Shown here one piece after another: positions 48,011-57,199 of a stretch of 64,000 bases of DNA. The notes under the pieces were generated by a model. That model did no database searches and was not told the origin of the DNA. It saw only the letters and a program-made list of their open reading frames with translations. The DNA comes from JAKAAZ01 sp963817855 (GTDB lineage Bacteria; Acidobacteriota; Terriglobia; Terriglobales; Acidobacteriaceae). Numbering within the stretch: position 1 is the first letter of the stretch; each line of letters begins with the position of its first letter. The position numbers and the translations under genes are program-made. Where the stretch lies: NCBI GenBank assembly GCA_963817855.1, contig CAWFQA010000003.1, forward strand, positions 310,001 through 374,000, read 5' to 3'.

Positions 48011-48332
48011 CGGTGACTCGCCAATCTGCAAGCACTCGAACGCAGCCTGGTAGCCGAGTCAAGTGAAATGGAAGAGGAAATATCTCGTCTCATGGTTTCC
48101 GGCACACGCTCAATCGCACCCATGGGCCGTGACAATGCCGTAAGTGAGGATGACATTCTGAATGTTCTGCGAACAGTGTACAAAGAAACAACACCCGACC
48201 GCCGAAGTATGTTTGTAAGATCCGAAATGTCGACCGCATGAGCGCCAGCCGGATGCGAGAGGTTCAGACAATCGACGTCAAGAGAGCGGAACAGTCATGC
48301 GCAACTCTACGCCACACCTGGATTAAAGGCCG
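48011..48332. other. Intergenic stretch between the membrane protein gene and ddl
   Basis: About 320 bp. A 57-codon frame at 48068-48241 (+) reads MEEEISRLMVSGTRSIAPMG at the start, has no ribosome-binding site and no family resemblance, and could be a gene remnant. Nothing else was recognised. Confidence 0.35.
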
Positions 48333-49526
48333 CTAGAGGTCATAGCGGTTGCTCTTTTTTTCTTCATGCCGCTCCAGCGCTAGCTGAATCAATCGGTCGA
48401 TCAGTTGGTTGTACGGGAGCCCGCTGGCCTGCCACAGCTTGGGGTACATGCTGATCGCAGTAAACCCGGGTAGTGTGTTCACCTCATTCAGGTAGATTTT
48501 CCGCGGACGCGTTCCGGTCGAGCTTCCCGGTTCCATCAGGAAATCCACGCGCGCCATTCCCGACAGGTCGCAGGCGCGAAACGCATCAATGGCCATCTGC
48601 TGCACCCGCTTCGTCTCTGCCTTGGTTAGTTTTGCCGGAATGATCAACTGCGAACCTTCGCTCAGATACTTGGCTTCGTAATCGTAAAATTCCTTGCTTG
48701 GGATGACTTCGCCGACTACCGATGCTTCCGGCGAGTCGTTGCCCAGCACGGCGACTTCCAACTCGCGTGCCTTGCCGCGCTTGCCGCCGATGCTCAATTC
48801 AATCACAACCTTGCGATCGTAGCTGGCAGCCAAATCGATTGCCACCGCCAGTTCCTTGCGATCGTGGGCCTTGCTGATACCCACGGACGAGCCGAGATTT
48901 GCCGGCTTTACGAACATCGGATAGCGAAGCGCTGCCTCGACGCGCTGGATGGCCCGGCGAGGATTCCGCTGCCATTCGCTGCGCAGCAACGTTACGTGCT
49001 TCGGGATGGGAAGCTTGGCGGCAGCGAACAGACGCTTCATCACGTCCTTGTCCATTCCCGCCGAAGATCCCAGTACCCCGGAGCCGACATAAGCGATGTC
49101 CGCAAGCTCCAGCAAACCCTGCACGGTTCCATCTTCGCCAAACGTGCCGTGCAGCACAGGAAAGATGACATCCACGTCGAGTGACTTTTCTGCGCTGGTG
49201 CGCAGCGTTGCCAGAGCGCTGCCAGGGTGCTCGGCCGAAGACGGCACAGGCTGGACCACAACTTCTTTGCCATGCTCCAGCAGCGCAGCACCTGGAGTTG
49301 CCTCTGGATCGCCGGCGCGCAAATGCTGTGCTCCGCCAGTCGGGGAAGGCAGCAGATGCGCCGCCTCATTTGCGGTTAGCCAACGACCATCCCTGGTAAT
49401 CCCAATCAGATGGACATCGTACTTGCCCTGGTCCATGGCCTGAAGAACAGACGCTGCAGACAGCAGCGAAACTTCATGTTCGCCGCTGCGACCGCCAAAG
49501 AGAATGCCTACGCGCAGTTTTTTCAT
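48333..49526 (-). CDS. ddl: D-alanine--D-alanine ligase
   Basis: ATP-grasp enzyme making D-Ala-D-Ala for peptidoglycan precursors. It is 397 aa. The N terminus (LRVGILFGGRSGEHEVSLLSAASV) is the family signature. The ATP-grasp core includes PVLHGTFGEDGTVQGLLELADIAYVGSGVLGS, KLPIPKHVTLL, YPMFVKPANLGSSVGISKA and the C-terminal substrate motif MARVDFLMEPG...IYLNEVNTLPGFTAISMYP. A 40-residue insertion in the N-terminal domain (GAQHLRAGDPEATPGAALLE) makes it the longer DdlA type. The ATG at 49526 lacks a clear ribosome-binding site. It diverges from the aldo/keto reductase. Confidence 0.96.
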   Translation of the reverse strand: MKKLRVGILFGGRSGEHEVSLLSAASVLQAMDQGKYDVHLIGITRDGRWLTANEAAHLLPSPTGGAQHLRAGDPEATPGAALLEHGKEVVVQPVPSSAEHPGSALATLRTSAEKSLDVDVIFPVLHGTFGEDGTVQGLLELADIAYVGSGVLGSSAGMDKDVMKRLFAAAKLPIPKHVTLLRSEWQRNPRRAIQRVEAALRYPMFVKPANLGSSVGISKAHDRKELAVAIDLAASYDRKVVIELSIGGKRGKARELEVAVLGNDSPEASVVGEVIPSKEFYDYEAKYLSEGSQLIIPAKLTKAETKRVQQMAIDAFRACDLSGMARVDFLMEPGSSTGTRPRKIYLNEVNTLPGFTAISMYPKLWQASGLPYNQLIDRLIQLALERHEEKKSNRYDL

Positions 49527-49701
49527 GAGAGAGGAATGAAAGTTCAGTGTACTGCGAACCGAAAGACTTCCCGCACGCCAAATTGCTCAATTCACAGTGT
49601 GCGAGAGGAGGTATAGCATTCGTCATGGTCGAGTACCGCAGATTCAAGCCGACCCGCATCCATATAAGAGAAGCAGACAAGATCGTCGGAGGATCGAGTC
49701 G

Positions 49702-50691
49702 ATGAAGTACCGAACACTGGGAAACAGCCTGAAGGTTTCTGAACTGGGTCTGGGCTGCATGGGAATGTCCGATTTCTATAGCGGGCGAGAGAGCGATCAG
49801 GACTCCATTGCCGTGATTCACCGGGCGTTGGAGTTGGGAATCGATTTTCTGGACACAGCCGACATGTATGGGCCCCATACGAATGAAGTGCTGGTGGGCA
49901 AAGCGATTCGCGATCGGCGAGACAAGGTGGTGCTGGCCACAAAATTCGGAATCGTGCGCGATCTTAAGACCGGTGCGCCGGGAGGCGTGAACGGGCATCC
50001 CGATTATGTAAAGAGTGCCTGCGAAGGCAGTCTGCAACGGCTCGGCGTCGATACCATCGATCTTTATTACCAGCATCGCGTCGACCCCAAAGTGCCGATC
50101 GAAGATACTGTGGGAGCGATGGCAGACCTGGTGCGTCAGGGGAAAGTGCGGCACCTTGGCCTGTCGGAGGCGGCTCCGGCGACCTTGCGGAGGGCGGTTG
50201 CAGTACACTCGATCGCGGCGCTGCAAACGGAATATTCCCTATGGACGCGCGATCCGGAAGACGAAGTCCTGGCCACCTGTCGCGAATTGGGGATCGGCTT
50301 TGTCGCCTATAGCCCACTTGGCCGCGGATTTCTCACCGGCCGCTTTCGCAAGCTGGAAGACCTGCCGGCCGACGACTATCGCCGCAATTCCCCGCGTTTT
50401 CAGGGGGAGAATTTCGAGCTCAATCTCGATCTGGTGAAGCGGGTGGAGGAGCTTGCCCGCGAAAAAGGCTGCTCGGCATCGCAACTGGCGCTGGCTTGGG
50501 TGTTGGCCCAGGGAGAAGATATCGTCCCGATTCCAGGCACAAAAAAAATGCACTACTTGGAAGAAAATGTTGGCGCAGCCTCGATTCATCTGACGGCTGC
50601 CGACCTGAAACATATTGCGGAAGCGGCTCCGCAGGGAATCGCAGCCGGACCCCGCTATCCCGAATCCGCCATGCAACACGTCAACCGCTGA
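49702..50691 (+). CDS. Aldo/keto reductase (AKR13-like)
   Basis: A 329-aa NADPH-dependent oxidoreductase with a TIM-barrel fold. The ATG at 49702 (MKYRTLGNSLKVSELGLG) follows CGGAGG. Catalytic tetrad candidates: Asp and Tyr in DTADMYGPHTNEVLVG, Lys in VVLATKFG, His in YYQHRVDP. The cofactor-binding stretch near the end, IVPIPGTKKMHYLEENVGA, is typical. The overall form matches the YakC/AKR13 group; substrates are small aldehydes or ketones and cannot be named. Its promoter region is shared with ddl on the other strand. Confidence 0.92.
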   Translation: MKYRTLGNSLKVSELGLGCMGMSDFYSGRESDQDSIAVIHRALELGIDFLDTADMYGPHTNEVLVGKAIRDRRDKVVLATKFGIVRDLKTGAPGGVNGHPDYVKSACEGSLQRLGVDTIDLYYQHRVDPKVPIEDTVGAMADLVRQGKVRHLGLSEAAPATLRRAVAVHSIAALQTEYSLWTRDPEDEVLATCRELGIGFVAYSPLGRGFLTGRFRKLEDLPADDYRRNSPRFQGENFELNLDLVKRVEELAREKGCSASQLALAWVLAQGEDIVPIPGTKKMHYLEENVGAASIHLTAADLKHIAEAAPQGIAAGPRYPESAMQHVNR

Positions 50692-50738
50692 TTGGCGTCA
50701 AATTCATTCGCAGAGCGACAACCCGAATCACCACCCCA

Positions 50739-51416
50739 CTATCGACCGGCTGGGTGGTGATGCGCGTGCGATGTGTGGGCCGGCGCTTCGTTTGCAGTCT
50801 CCGCGATGGCCTGATCGATAATGGCATACAGCTGACTCGAATCGACCACCTCAACATACGGCACGCCGGAGGTCTGATTCGTTACCACCCAGATGGTCGG
50901 CGTATGCTCGACACCAACGCGCTGGCCCAGCGCATAATCCGCCTTCACCTGCGCCGCCAGCTTCCCTTGCGGATCGATAACGAACGGAAATCCGACGCCA
51001 TGTTCCTGCGCAAACTTCTCCGCAAACGCGCGCAAATCCCCCGGCGTCTCGATGCTGCGCTGGTTGGCAAATACAGCATTGCGAAAATCATCGCCTAGTT
51101 TCTTTGACTTGGTATCGAACCAACGCGCGTCCACTGCCGCCTGAAAACTCCAGGCGTGAAACGGCAGCGGGAAGTCGTAGCGAATCCAAGGAATGTGATA
51201 TTTCGCGGTTGCGCTCATCAGCAATGGATTTTCTTGTCCGCACATGGGACATTCCATGTCGGCGAACTCGACAATCGCCACTTTAGCTCCCGGAGGCGCC
51301 TTCAAGGGGGCTGCATCATGCACCTGGGTATGTGCCGCACTCTGCGCACGAAGAACGGGGGCAGCGGCGATCAGTGCCGCAAGCAAAAGAAGAGAAGAGA
51401 ATCGTTTCAAGGACAC
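50739..51416 (-). CDS. Exported DsbA-family thiol:disulfide protein
   Basis: A 225-aa exported thioredoxin-fold protein. The signal peptide is MSLKRFSSLLLLAALIAAAP. The redox motif C-P-M-C is at residues 56-59 in EFADMECPMCGQ; the inserted helical domain follows, then the cis-Pro in GVEHTPTIWVV. The C-terminal end is His-rich (HTSHAHHHPAGR), which may bind metal. The mature domain matches DsbA/DsbG-like thioredoxin_4 proteins used for periplasmic disulfide exchange. The next gene on the same strand, upstream, ends 131 bp before this start and may or may not be linked. Confidence 0.85.
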   Translation of the reverse strand: MSLKRFSSLLLLAALIAAAPVLRAQSAAHTQVHDAAPLKAPPGAKVAIVEFADMECPMCGQENPLLMSATAKYHIPWIRYDFPLPFHAWSFQAAVDARWFDTKSKKLGDDFRNAVFANQRSIETPGDLRAFAEKFAQEHGVGFPFVIDPQGKLAAQVKADYALGQRVGVEHTPTIWVVTNQTSGVPYVEVVDSSQLYAIIDQAIAETANEAPAHTSHAHHHPAGR

Positions 51417-51547
51417 CTGCTGAATCGCCAGTTGCGACCTGATTCTTATTTTACGGCCTCTGGAATAATTTTACGTGTATAGCCGGCGTTCGAAAGGCTC
51501 AAGACGCGGCCGCAGTCGATCTATGTCGGATACGACTATGGCGATCT

Positions 51548-52339
51548 CTATTGCGGGCTCGGCTTGTCGCCGGTCGATGGAGCGGGCTTCGCCTGCGATT
51601 TGGAACTGGTCGAAGGGGATGGCTTCTTATGGTGATGCGTGGAGTGATGCACCGTTTCATGTCGCAATTCGTTCTGCACAACTATGGTTTTGCCGTGCGT
51701 AGAAATAGCTTGGCTGGCTTGCATCGCCTCCACACGCGCCCGCAACTCGGTCAATTGGCGGTCCTGCTGTGCGGCGGCGGCCACCAACTGCATCGTCGCT
51801 GCTTTTCTAGCAGCTTCCAGTTGTTGCAAAGCGTTGTCGAGCAGCGCCGCATCAGATTTTTTTTCGGTCAGATCGGCCGCCAGCGTCAGGCGTACCAACA
51901 CGTCGTACAACGCATTAACATTCTGCATCAGGCGTAATTGCGCATCCAAGGTGGGCGTCGCCTGGGCCTGCTGCAACAATCCCGGCAGTTGATGGGAAAG
52001 GTCGCCGCTAATGGAGTCGGCATCGCTTTGCAACTGCTGTTTCCAGTCTTTGGAAACTTTCCAATGGTCAATCTGGATTTGACCCACGCTATGTCCTACT
52101 TGCTCCAGCGCCGGACGCAGCGACTCGCTGATGGCGGGCGAGACCATCTCCCCCTGTGTCGGCGGCATCGCGGTATTCGACTGCAACCCGACCGCTGATG
52201 CCGGGGGCGTCAGAATGAAAACCTGCAACAGTATTGGCAAGGTCGCCACGGCTAAACCTCGCAACACACATCGGATGTGAAAATGCGCCGCCGCGCGATC
52301 GCAATTCGGCGCGCACAAGGTCTCAGGCAGTTCAGACAT
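51548..52339 (-). CDS. Hypothetical membrane-anchored coiled-coil protein
   Basis: A 263-aa protein if the ATG at 52339 is used; a GTG at 52537 would add 66 residues that look non-conserved and neither start has a strong ribosome-binding site. A transmembrane helix (LRGLAVATLPILLQVFIL) lies about 25 residues in. The rest is helical and Gln/Ala-rich (LLDNALQQLEAARKAATMQLVAAAAQQ), with coiled-coil character, followed by a His/Lys/Pro/Ser-rich tail (HHSTHHHKKPSPSTSSKSQ). The tail resembles cell-wall or periplasmic spacer regions. The family is not recognised. Confidence 0.5.
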   Translation of the reverse strand: MSELPETLCAPNCDRAAAHFHIRCVLRGLAVATLPILLQVFILTPPASAVGLQSNTAMPPTQGEMVSPAISESLRPALEQVGHSVGQIQIDHWKVSKDWKQQLQSDADSISGDLSHQLPGLLQQAQATPTLDAQLRLMQNVNALYDVLVRLTLAADLTEKKSDAALLDNALQQLEAARKAATMQLVAAAAQQDRQLTELRARVEAMQASQAISTHGKTIVVQNELRHETVHHSTHHHKKPSPSTSSKSQAKPAPSTGDKPSPQ

Positions 52340-52584
52340 ACCTTGCACGGATGCCCCACAAACCTGCGCCGTTGCTTTACTCGCTGTTTTTGAACTGAAT
52401 CCCCGCATCCATAGTCCCCACATTCCAATCGCCAGGGCGCAAGCTGCATATCTTGCAGGAACTGAATCAGCTTCGGCGTCCAGGGGAAGGTCTGCAATCA
52501 GAATAGTCCTTTGACGGAACGTTGCGTGCCGCTCCACTGCCTGCCTTCCGCCTCGCTCGTGTAAACTAGGGGAAGTTTGTCTGT

Positions 52585-52660
52585 GGGCCTGTGGCGCAGC
52601 TGGGAGCGCGCTTCCATGGCATGGAAGAGGTCGTCGGTTCGATCCCGACCAGGTCCACCA
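52585..52660 (+). tRNA. tRNA-Ala (anticodon GGC)
   Basis: A 76-nt cloverleaf: acceptor GGGCCTG/CAGGTCC (one G·U), D-arm GCGC/GCGC, anticodon stem CTTCC/GGAAG with loop ATGGCAT (anticodon GGC, codon GCC), T-stem GTCGG/CCGAC with TTCGATC, and an encoded CCA end. All stems pair. The 3' end is the left boundary of a repeat shared with 55267 and 63926. Confidence 0.97.
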
Positions 52661-53098
52661 TACAATCTTAAAGCTGTCTAAGTCTGCAAATAATAGCTAA
52701 CAACCTCCCAATATCCCCGCAAAATGGGTGCCTTTTGCTCCTGAAGGACATAGGAGACGATTCTCCGCGTACTGAAATCTGCTTTTAAACAGAGCCATTC
52801 TCTAATCGGGAAATGCCGAGTGTCCTTCAGAAAGTAGGAATCGCCGGGGACGCGCGGATTCGAACCGCCTCGCAAGCAATCAGACATGAGATGAATGAGC
52901 GGCTCGCTGGAAATCGGATGTCGAATTGATCCGAAATTCTTCGAAAATCCGGATAACATGGCCGAGGTTGGAAGCGGGTTTCCGATCCATTAAGGTCCAG
53001 CGGACAGGCTGACCTCTGCTGGCCCTGGGCGCATGGCCACAAATTTTCGATCAGCCTACAATACGGCAGCAACGCGTCAATGAGTGACTCGGCCTGTT
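52652..53098. repeat. tRNA-anchored repeat, copy 1
   Basis: About 447 bp, from the tRNA-Ala 3' end (GGTCCACCATA) to ...GAGTGACTCGGCCTGTT. It is colinear with copy 2 (55267-55704) over its full length, with small indels and roughly 80-85% identity by eye. A T-arm-like sequence in inverted orientation lies at 52846-52873. Short open frames cross it but are broken by indels between copies, so it looks non-coding. Confidence 0.85.
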
Positions 53099-53403
53099 CG
53101 GGTAAGTCGATACTATGCACGCTTGTCGGCTCCGCAACTGATCTCGGGCAAGGAGGCGAATAATGAAATTGCTGTTGACCCTCCAGGCGAAAGACACACA
53201 GGCAGAATAGGAGGCAAGGACGGCGTTGACAGTCGAGACGTTTCGGCGGATACTCGTCCACGCGTGTGGGAGTGTGTCCGGAGTTCCCTCCATGTCCGCG
53301 ATGACGAAGCCACACCATTTGCAAAAATCCACCGTTTGTTCACGCTCCCGATTGTCCGAACTCCAACGATCTGCTAAGTCGTCGTTTTATAGGGAGGCCG
53401 AGG
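53099..53403. other. Leader region before the FAD oxidoreductase
   Basis: About 305 bp, not shared with copy 2. It holds a 15-codon frame (53163-53210, MKLLLTLQAKDTQAE) with a perfect AGGAGG 6 bp upstream, and a second SD-like GGAGG just after it. No promoter was assigned. Confidence 0.35.
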
Positions 53404-55029
53404 ATGTCTTGTAAGGTAGCGATTCTAGGCGGTGGTGTTGGCGGGCTTAGCGCCGCACATGAGCTGATCGAGCGCGGATTCGCGGTTTCTGTCTTCGAGC
53501 GTAACAAGGTCTTCGGGGGCAAGGCGCGAAGCCTTTATGTTCCCAACTCCGGCACCGGAGGACGTACCGATTTGCCCGGTGAGCATGGCTTCCGTTTCTT
53601 TCCCGCCTTCTATAAGCATCTCCCGGACACCCTGATGCGCATCCCGTTCGCGGACAATGTAAGTGTCTTCAACAATCTTGCCCACGCAACCCGCATCGAG
53701 GTGGCGCAGACAGGGAAGCCGCCCGTTTTGCTTGCCGGCAGGCTACCGCAGAACATGGAGGATTGGCTGCTTGTTTTTAGAGAGCTTTTCGGAGGAATCG
53801 GAGTTCCTGACAACGAAGTACTCTTCTTCGCGGACCGCCTGCTCACACTTCTGACGAGTTGTCCCGAACGTCGTATTACGGAGTATGAGCAGATACCGTG
53901 GTGGACCTTTATCGACGCCGCGAACCACTCGACCAGCTATCAGACACTACTGGCAAAGGGGCTCACGCGATCTCTCGTCGCAGTCAGGGCACAGGAGGGA
54001 AGCACCCGTACCGCCGGGTACATCCTTTTGCAACTGATCTTCGGCATCTTGACCTGGGGAGGCTTTGATCGTTTGCTTAGCGGTCCAACCAGCGAAGTAT
54101 GGCTATCGCCGTGGGTACAGTACCTGTCCCGGAAGGGCGTCCAGTTTGAGTCAGACACGACTGTCAAGGCCTTCAAGATGGACGCTACCGGCATCACCGG
54201 CGTTACCATCGAGCAAGCTGGTCAGCAGAGCGACATAATTGCGGACTGTTACATTGCCGCACTGCCGGTCGAGGTCATGTCGGGTCTCGTCAACGACGAG
54301 ATGAAGAAGCTGGCACCTTCGCTCGAAAATCTCGGCAGCTTGCGTACCGCGTGGATGAACGGCATCCAATTCTTTCTCAAGGACGATGTTCCTCTCGACC
54401 ACGGCCATACCCTCTATGCCGACTCACCCTGGGCGCTCACTTCTGTGTCGCAAAGGCAGTTTTGGCAGCACATCAACCTGGCGGACTATGGGGATGGACA
54501 GGTTGGCGGCATCCTCTCTGCAGACATTTCCGACTGGGAGACTCCCGGCATTGTCTACGGCAAACCAGCCATGCAATGTACCGCGCAGGAGATCAAGGAC
54601 GAAGCCTGGGCACAGATAAAGGCCCACCTCAACGTTGGCGGATCTGAGGTCATTCGAGACGACAATCTTCTCACCTGGTTCCTCGACTCCGACATACAGT
54701 TCCCGAACCCTTCGGCGGTAGCCAATCTAGAGCCGTTGCTGATCAATGCTGCAAACTCTCTGCAATATCGGCCGAATGCAGAAACCGAGATCCCGAACCT
54801 GTTGCTTGCTTCCGACTACGTGCGCACCAATACCGATCTCGCCTGCATGGAGGCGGCGAACGAGGCTGCCCGTCGGGCGGTAAACGCGATCTTAACGAAG
54901 ACTGGTTCAAATGTGATCCCAGCTTCCGTGTGGCAGATGGAGGAACCCGATTGCTTCAAGCCTCTGATCGAGTACGACCAACTGCGATTTCGCATGGGCT
55001 TGCCGCACACAAGTCTAGGAGCCATCTGA
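53404..55029 (+). CDS. FAD-dependent desaturase/amine-oxidase-like oxidoreductase
   Basis: A 541-aa flavoprotein. The dinucleotide-binding motif ILGGGVGGLSAAHELIERGF begins near residue 7 and is followed by VFERNKVFGGKARS, the pattern of phytoene desaturase/hydroxysqualene dehydroxylase (HpnE)-like and flavin amine oxidase proteins. PGEHGFRFFPAFY is a further typical FAD-site stretch. The C-terminal segment NLLLASDYVRTNTDLACMEAANEAARRAV matches the closing FAD-binding motif. AGGGAGG precedes the ATG. The substrate is likely a hydrophobic polyene or isoprenoid, but no pathway partner is nearby. It is the only gene in its block, which is bounded by repeats 1 and 2 and may be a cargo gene. Confidence 0.8.
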   Translation: MSCKVAILGGGVGGLSAAHELIERGFAVSVFERNKVFGGKARSLYVPNSGTGGRTDLPGEHGFRFFPAFYKHLPDTLMRIPFADNVSVFNNLAHATRIEVAQTGKPPVLLAGRLPQNMEDWLLVFRELFGGIGVPDNEVLFFADRLLTLLTSCPERRITEYEQIPWWTFIDAANHSTSYQTLLAKGLTRSLVAVRAQEGSTRTAGYILLQLIFGILTWGGFDRLLSGPTSEVWLSPWVQYLSRKGVQFESDTTVKAFKMDATGITGVTIEQAGQQSDIIADCYIAALPVEVMSGLVNDEMKKLAPSLENLGSLRTAWMNGIQFFLKDDVPLDHGHTLYADSPWALTSVSQRQFWQHINLADYGDGQVGGILSADISDWETPGIVYGKPAMQCTAQEIKDEAWAQIKAHLNVGGSEVIRDDNLLTWFLDSDIQFPNPSAVANLEPLLINAANSLQYRPNAETEIPNLLLASDYVRTNTDLACMEAANEAARRAVNAILTKTGSNVIPASVWQMEEPDCFKPLIEYDQLRFRMGLPHTSLGAI

Positions 55030-55266
55030 CACTTAGGTTAGCCGCCATTCCGAAGGGTCTATCTGGATCCGGTTGACCAACCGCTCAGTGTCAGTGCACG
55101 AAAAACGGTGTTCTCGGCAACTCGCCCGGAACTATCGCCGGTGCGCTCTCAGGCTCGCTGCAAAATCGCCAATGCGCTCACACGGCAATGGGAGATGGGA
55201 TCAGTTCGGGCACAAATTGGGGTTGTTGACGGGAATCGGCGGTGGAGAATAGTTCGCTCTCGACTT
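55030..55266. other. Intergenic stretch before repeat copy 2
   Basis: The last part (55160-55266) matches 63799-63925 upstream of copy 3, with an indel of about 20 bp. It includes GTTCGCTCTCGACTT, the degenerate T-arm and acceptor of tRNA-Ala. No gene was recognised. Confidence 0.5.
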
Positions 55267-55275
55267 GGTCCACCA
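55243..55275 (+). other. Degenerate tRNA-Ala 3' end (attachment-site-like), copy 2
   Basis: GTTCGCTCTCGACTTGGTCC followed by ACCA matches the tRNA-Ala segment from GTTCGATCCCGACC to the CCA end at 20 of 24 positions. No anticodon or D-arm precedes it, so it is a 3' fragment and not a gene. Confidence 0.65.
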
Positions 55276-55704
55276 TAAAGTCTTAGGTCTTTTTGAATCT
55301 GCAAATACAAGCCAACAATCCTCCAATCTTCCTGCACTATGGGCGTCTTTTGCCCCTGAAAAACACAGGAGAGGATTCTCCGCGAACTGAAATCTGCTGC
55401 TAAACGGAGCCATTCTCTGATCGAGAAATGCCGAGTGTCCTTCAGAAAGTAGGTATGTCGGGGACGCGCAGATTTGAACCGCCTCGCAAGCAATCAGATA
55501 TGAGACGAATGAATGGCTCTCTGGAAATCGGATGCAAATTGGTCCAAAGTTCTTCGACAATCCGAACAACATGACCGAGATGGGAAGCGGGTTTCCGATC
55601 CATTAAGGTCCAGTGGATATGCTGACCTCTTGGGCGCATGGCCACAAATCTTCGATTAGCCCAGAAATACGGCGGCAACGCGTCAATGAGTGACTCGACC
55701 TGTT
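55267..55704. repeat. tRNA-anchored repeat, copy 2
   Basis: About 438 bp, colinear with copy 1. Shared blocks include TGCCGAGTGTCCTTCAGAAA, TTTCCGATCCATTAAGGTCC and CGTCAATGAGTGACTC. The inverted T-arm-like segment (55460-55487) keeps pairing through a C-to-T change that leaves a G·U pair. Confidence 0.85.
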
Positions 55705-55861
55705 ATCACCAAACGAGAGCGAACTGCAATTCGCGAGATACTCGCACTCCTTCTATGAAGGAGCGAGATTCCAGCTAAATGAACAGTCGTTTCTTACTTG
55801 GGTCAGTCTTCGTGATGTGAATGTCTCGACTATATTTTCGGCAACATCTCTGGCCAAAAGG
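55705..55861. other. Stretch between repeat copy 2 and the phosphatase gene
   Basis: About 157 bp with no recognised gene or hairpin. It includes an AT-richer patch around 55780-55830 (ACAGTCGTTTCTTACTTGGG). Confidence 0.35.
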
Positions 55862-57175
55862 TCATCGCACGAAGGCTGGATCTATCGCAGCACGAACGGT
55901 CTGCTGAAAGCCGCTAAATGTGCACGAGTATCCCTTGTCTGCGGTGCTGCAGCCCGGAACAAAAATATTCGCTCGGGCGGGCGGCATGGCTAACGTTAAT
56001 GGCAACATGTCGCGCATCTGCTCCATCGTTTGGCTCACGTAGTAAGTTCGCACCGCATAGTCCTTGCCATTTGGTGAGCTCCAGACTTCGAACACGAGCG
56101 CACCTCCCGGCGGCGTGTCATCGCGTCTACCGTCAATCAGCCAGGAAATCCCTAGCGCGCCTCCCACAGTAGAAATATTGGTATCGTGCCCGACGAGAAA
56201 TAACAATTTATCGCCAGGATTTCCCAACGCCCCAGGGGTTCTTCTTTTCTGTACTGCCTGCTGCAAGGTATCAAGGATGTGTGCCATCAAATTCGACGCC
56301 TGCGCTCGCGCAAGATAAGGAGTGCGATGCGTCAGATCTGCTTCTGCCGTGTGAAGCGTGATCATATCGTTGACGATGGCTGAGTTCGCATGCCCCCATC
56401 CAACTTCGTTGAGCGGCATTCCATTGGTGTATTCAAGTTGGAAATCTTCCGCGATTGTAGACGCGACGCTTAGAGAACTCCGGAATGTCACCAGGTGACT
56501 TCCCTGCCCGGGGCTGATTGAAGCGGGGATTTGTAGCAGCGACTGACTTGGCCCCTTGCAGGCTCCCGGAGAGTTGCATTGCGACAAGACCCCTTCCATC
56601 GTCTTCAATGTCGCGCCATAGACATCGATCAGTTCACCTGGATTATTGCCGATCCGGCCGGAAAGCGCCGCGGCGGCGAGCGCATAGTCTGGGTGTCCCA
56701 CTCCCGCGGACAGCGAATGAAATAGCGGATCATGGGTCCCACGGGGCAACGCATGGAGCTTAACAGAACAACCTGGAAGAATTCCATCGGCCAGAGCTTT
56801 GCCGGTGGCGACGGTTCGTTGGTCCGAATCTGCGACGAAGACGACAGACGCGGCATCCTCGCAGCCACTCTGCTGCAGCAGTCTGTTTTCTGCAAAGTAC
56901 GCTCGATAATATCTACCAAATAAGGTCATCAACTGACTGCCATGCGGAGTTAAATATCCGGGCGGCACTTCCCATTGCGGCCATTCGTTTGCGGAGTAGC
57001 GTTTGAGCTTGTCTACGCTTCCAGTTGGAGAGCGAACACCGTGCCGAGTAAGAACTAGTGCGAAAATTAATCGACTGGAATCGCCTGCATCTACCTGCGC
57101 TGCGGCGACACACAGACTAGATTGCACCAATAACGCAGACGCGACGCAAATCACGGCTAACATTTGTTTCGTCAC
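55862..57175 (-). CDS. Exported histidine-acid phosphatase (phytase-like)
   Basis: A 437-aa exported phosphatase of the histidine-acid branch, which includes AppA phytase and glucose-1-phosphatase. It starts at a GTG with GGAGGAG upstream; the signal peptide is MTKQMLAVICVASALLVQSS. The active motif R-H-G-x-R-x-P is RHGVRSP at residues 44-50 in FALVLTRHGVRSPTG. The second catalytic motif H-D is in LVGHDTNISTVGGALG near residue 330. It releases phosphate from phytate or sugar phosphates in the periplasm. It is the last gene of a receptor-propeller-phosphatase unit; the gap to the preceding gene is 24 bp. Phytate as substrate is inferred from family. Confidence 0.88.
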   Translation of the reverse strand: MTKQMLAVICVASALLVQSSLCVAAAQVDAGDSSRLIFALVLTRHGVRSPTGSVDKLKRYSANEWPQWEVPPGYLTPHGSQLMTLFGRYYRAYFAENRLLQQSGCEDAASVVFVADSDQRTVATGKALADGILPGCSVKLHALPRGTHDPLFHSLSAGVGHPDYALAAAALSGRIGNNPGELIDVYGATLKTMEGVLSQCNSPGACKGPSQSLLQIPASISPGQGSHLVTFRSSLSVASTIAEDFQLEYTNGMPLNEVGWGHANSAIVNDMITLHTAEADLTHRTPYLARAQASNLMAHILDTLQQAVQKRRTPGALGNPGDKLLFLVGHDTNISTVGGALGISWLIDGRRDDTPPGGALVFEVWSSPNGKDYAVRTYYVSQTMEQMRDMLPLTLAMPPARANIFVPGCSTADKGYSCTFSGFQQTVRAAIDPAFVR

Positions 57176-57199
57176 ACTCTCCTCCGGTTTTCAGTGTCG

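Noticed and set aside
48068..48241. A 57-codon plus-strand frame between the GT-C-like gene and ddl
   Set aside because: No ribosome-binding site and no similarity. It may be a gene remnant, so it is only mentioned under the intergenic entry.
52538..52567. Promoter for tRNA-Ala (TAAACT at 52562-52567)
   Set aside because: The -10 is plausible but no acceptable -35 lies 16-18 bp upstream, so it was not listed as a feature.
52678..52959. A 93-codon minus-strand frame inside repeat copy 1, with similar frames in copies 2 and 3
   Set aside because: A 1-bp indel between copies 1 and 2 breaks the frame, part of it is the inverted T-arm-like sequence, and it matches no protein family I know. The repeat is better seen as non-coding.
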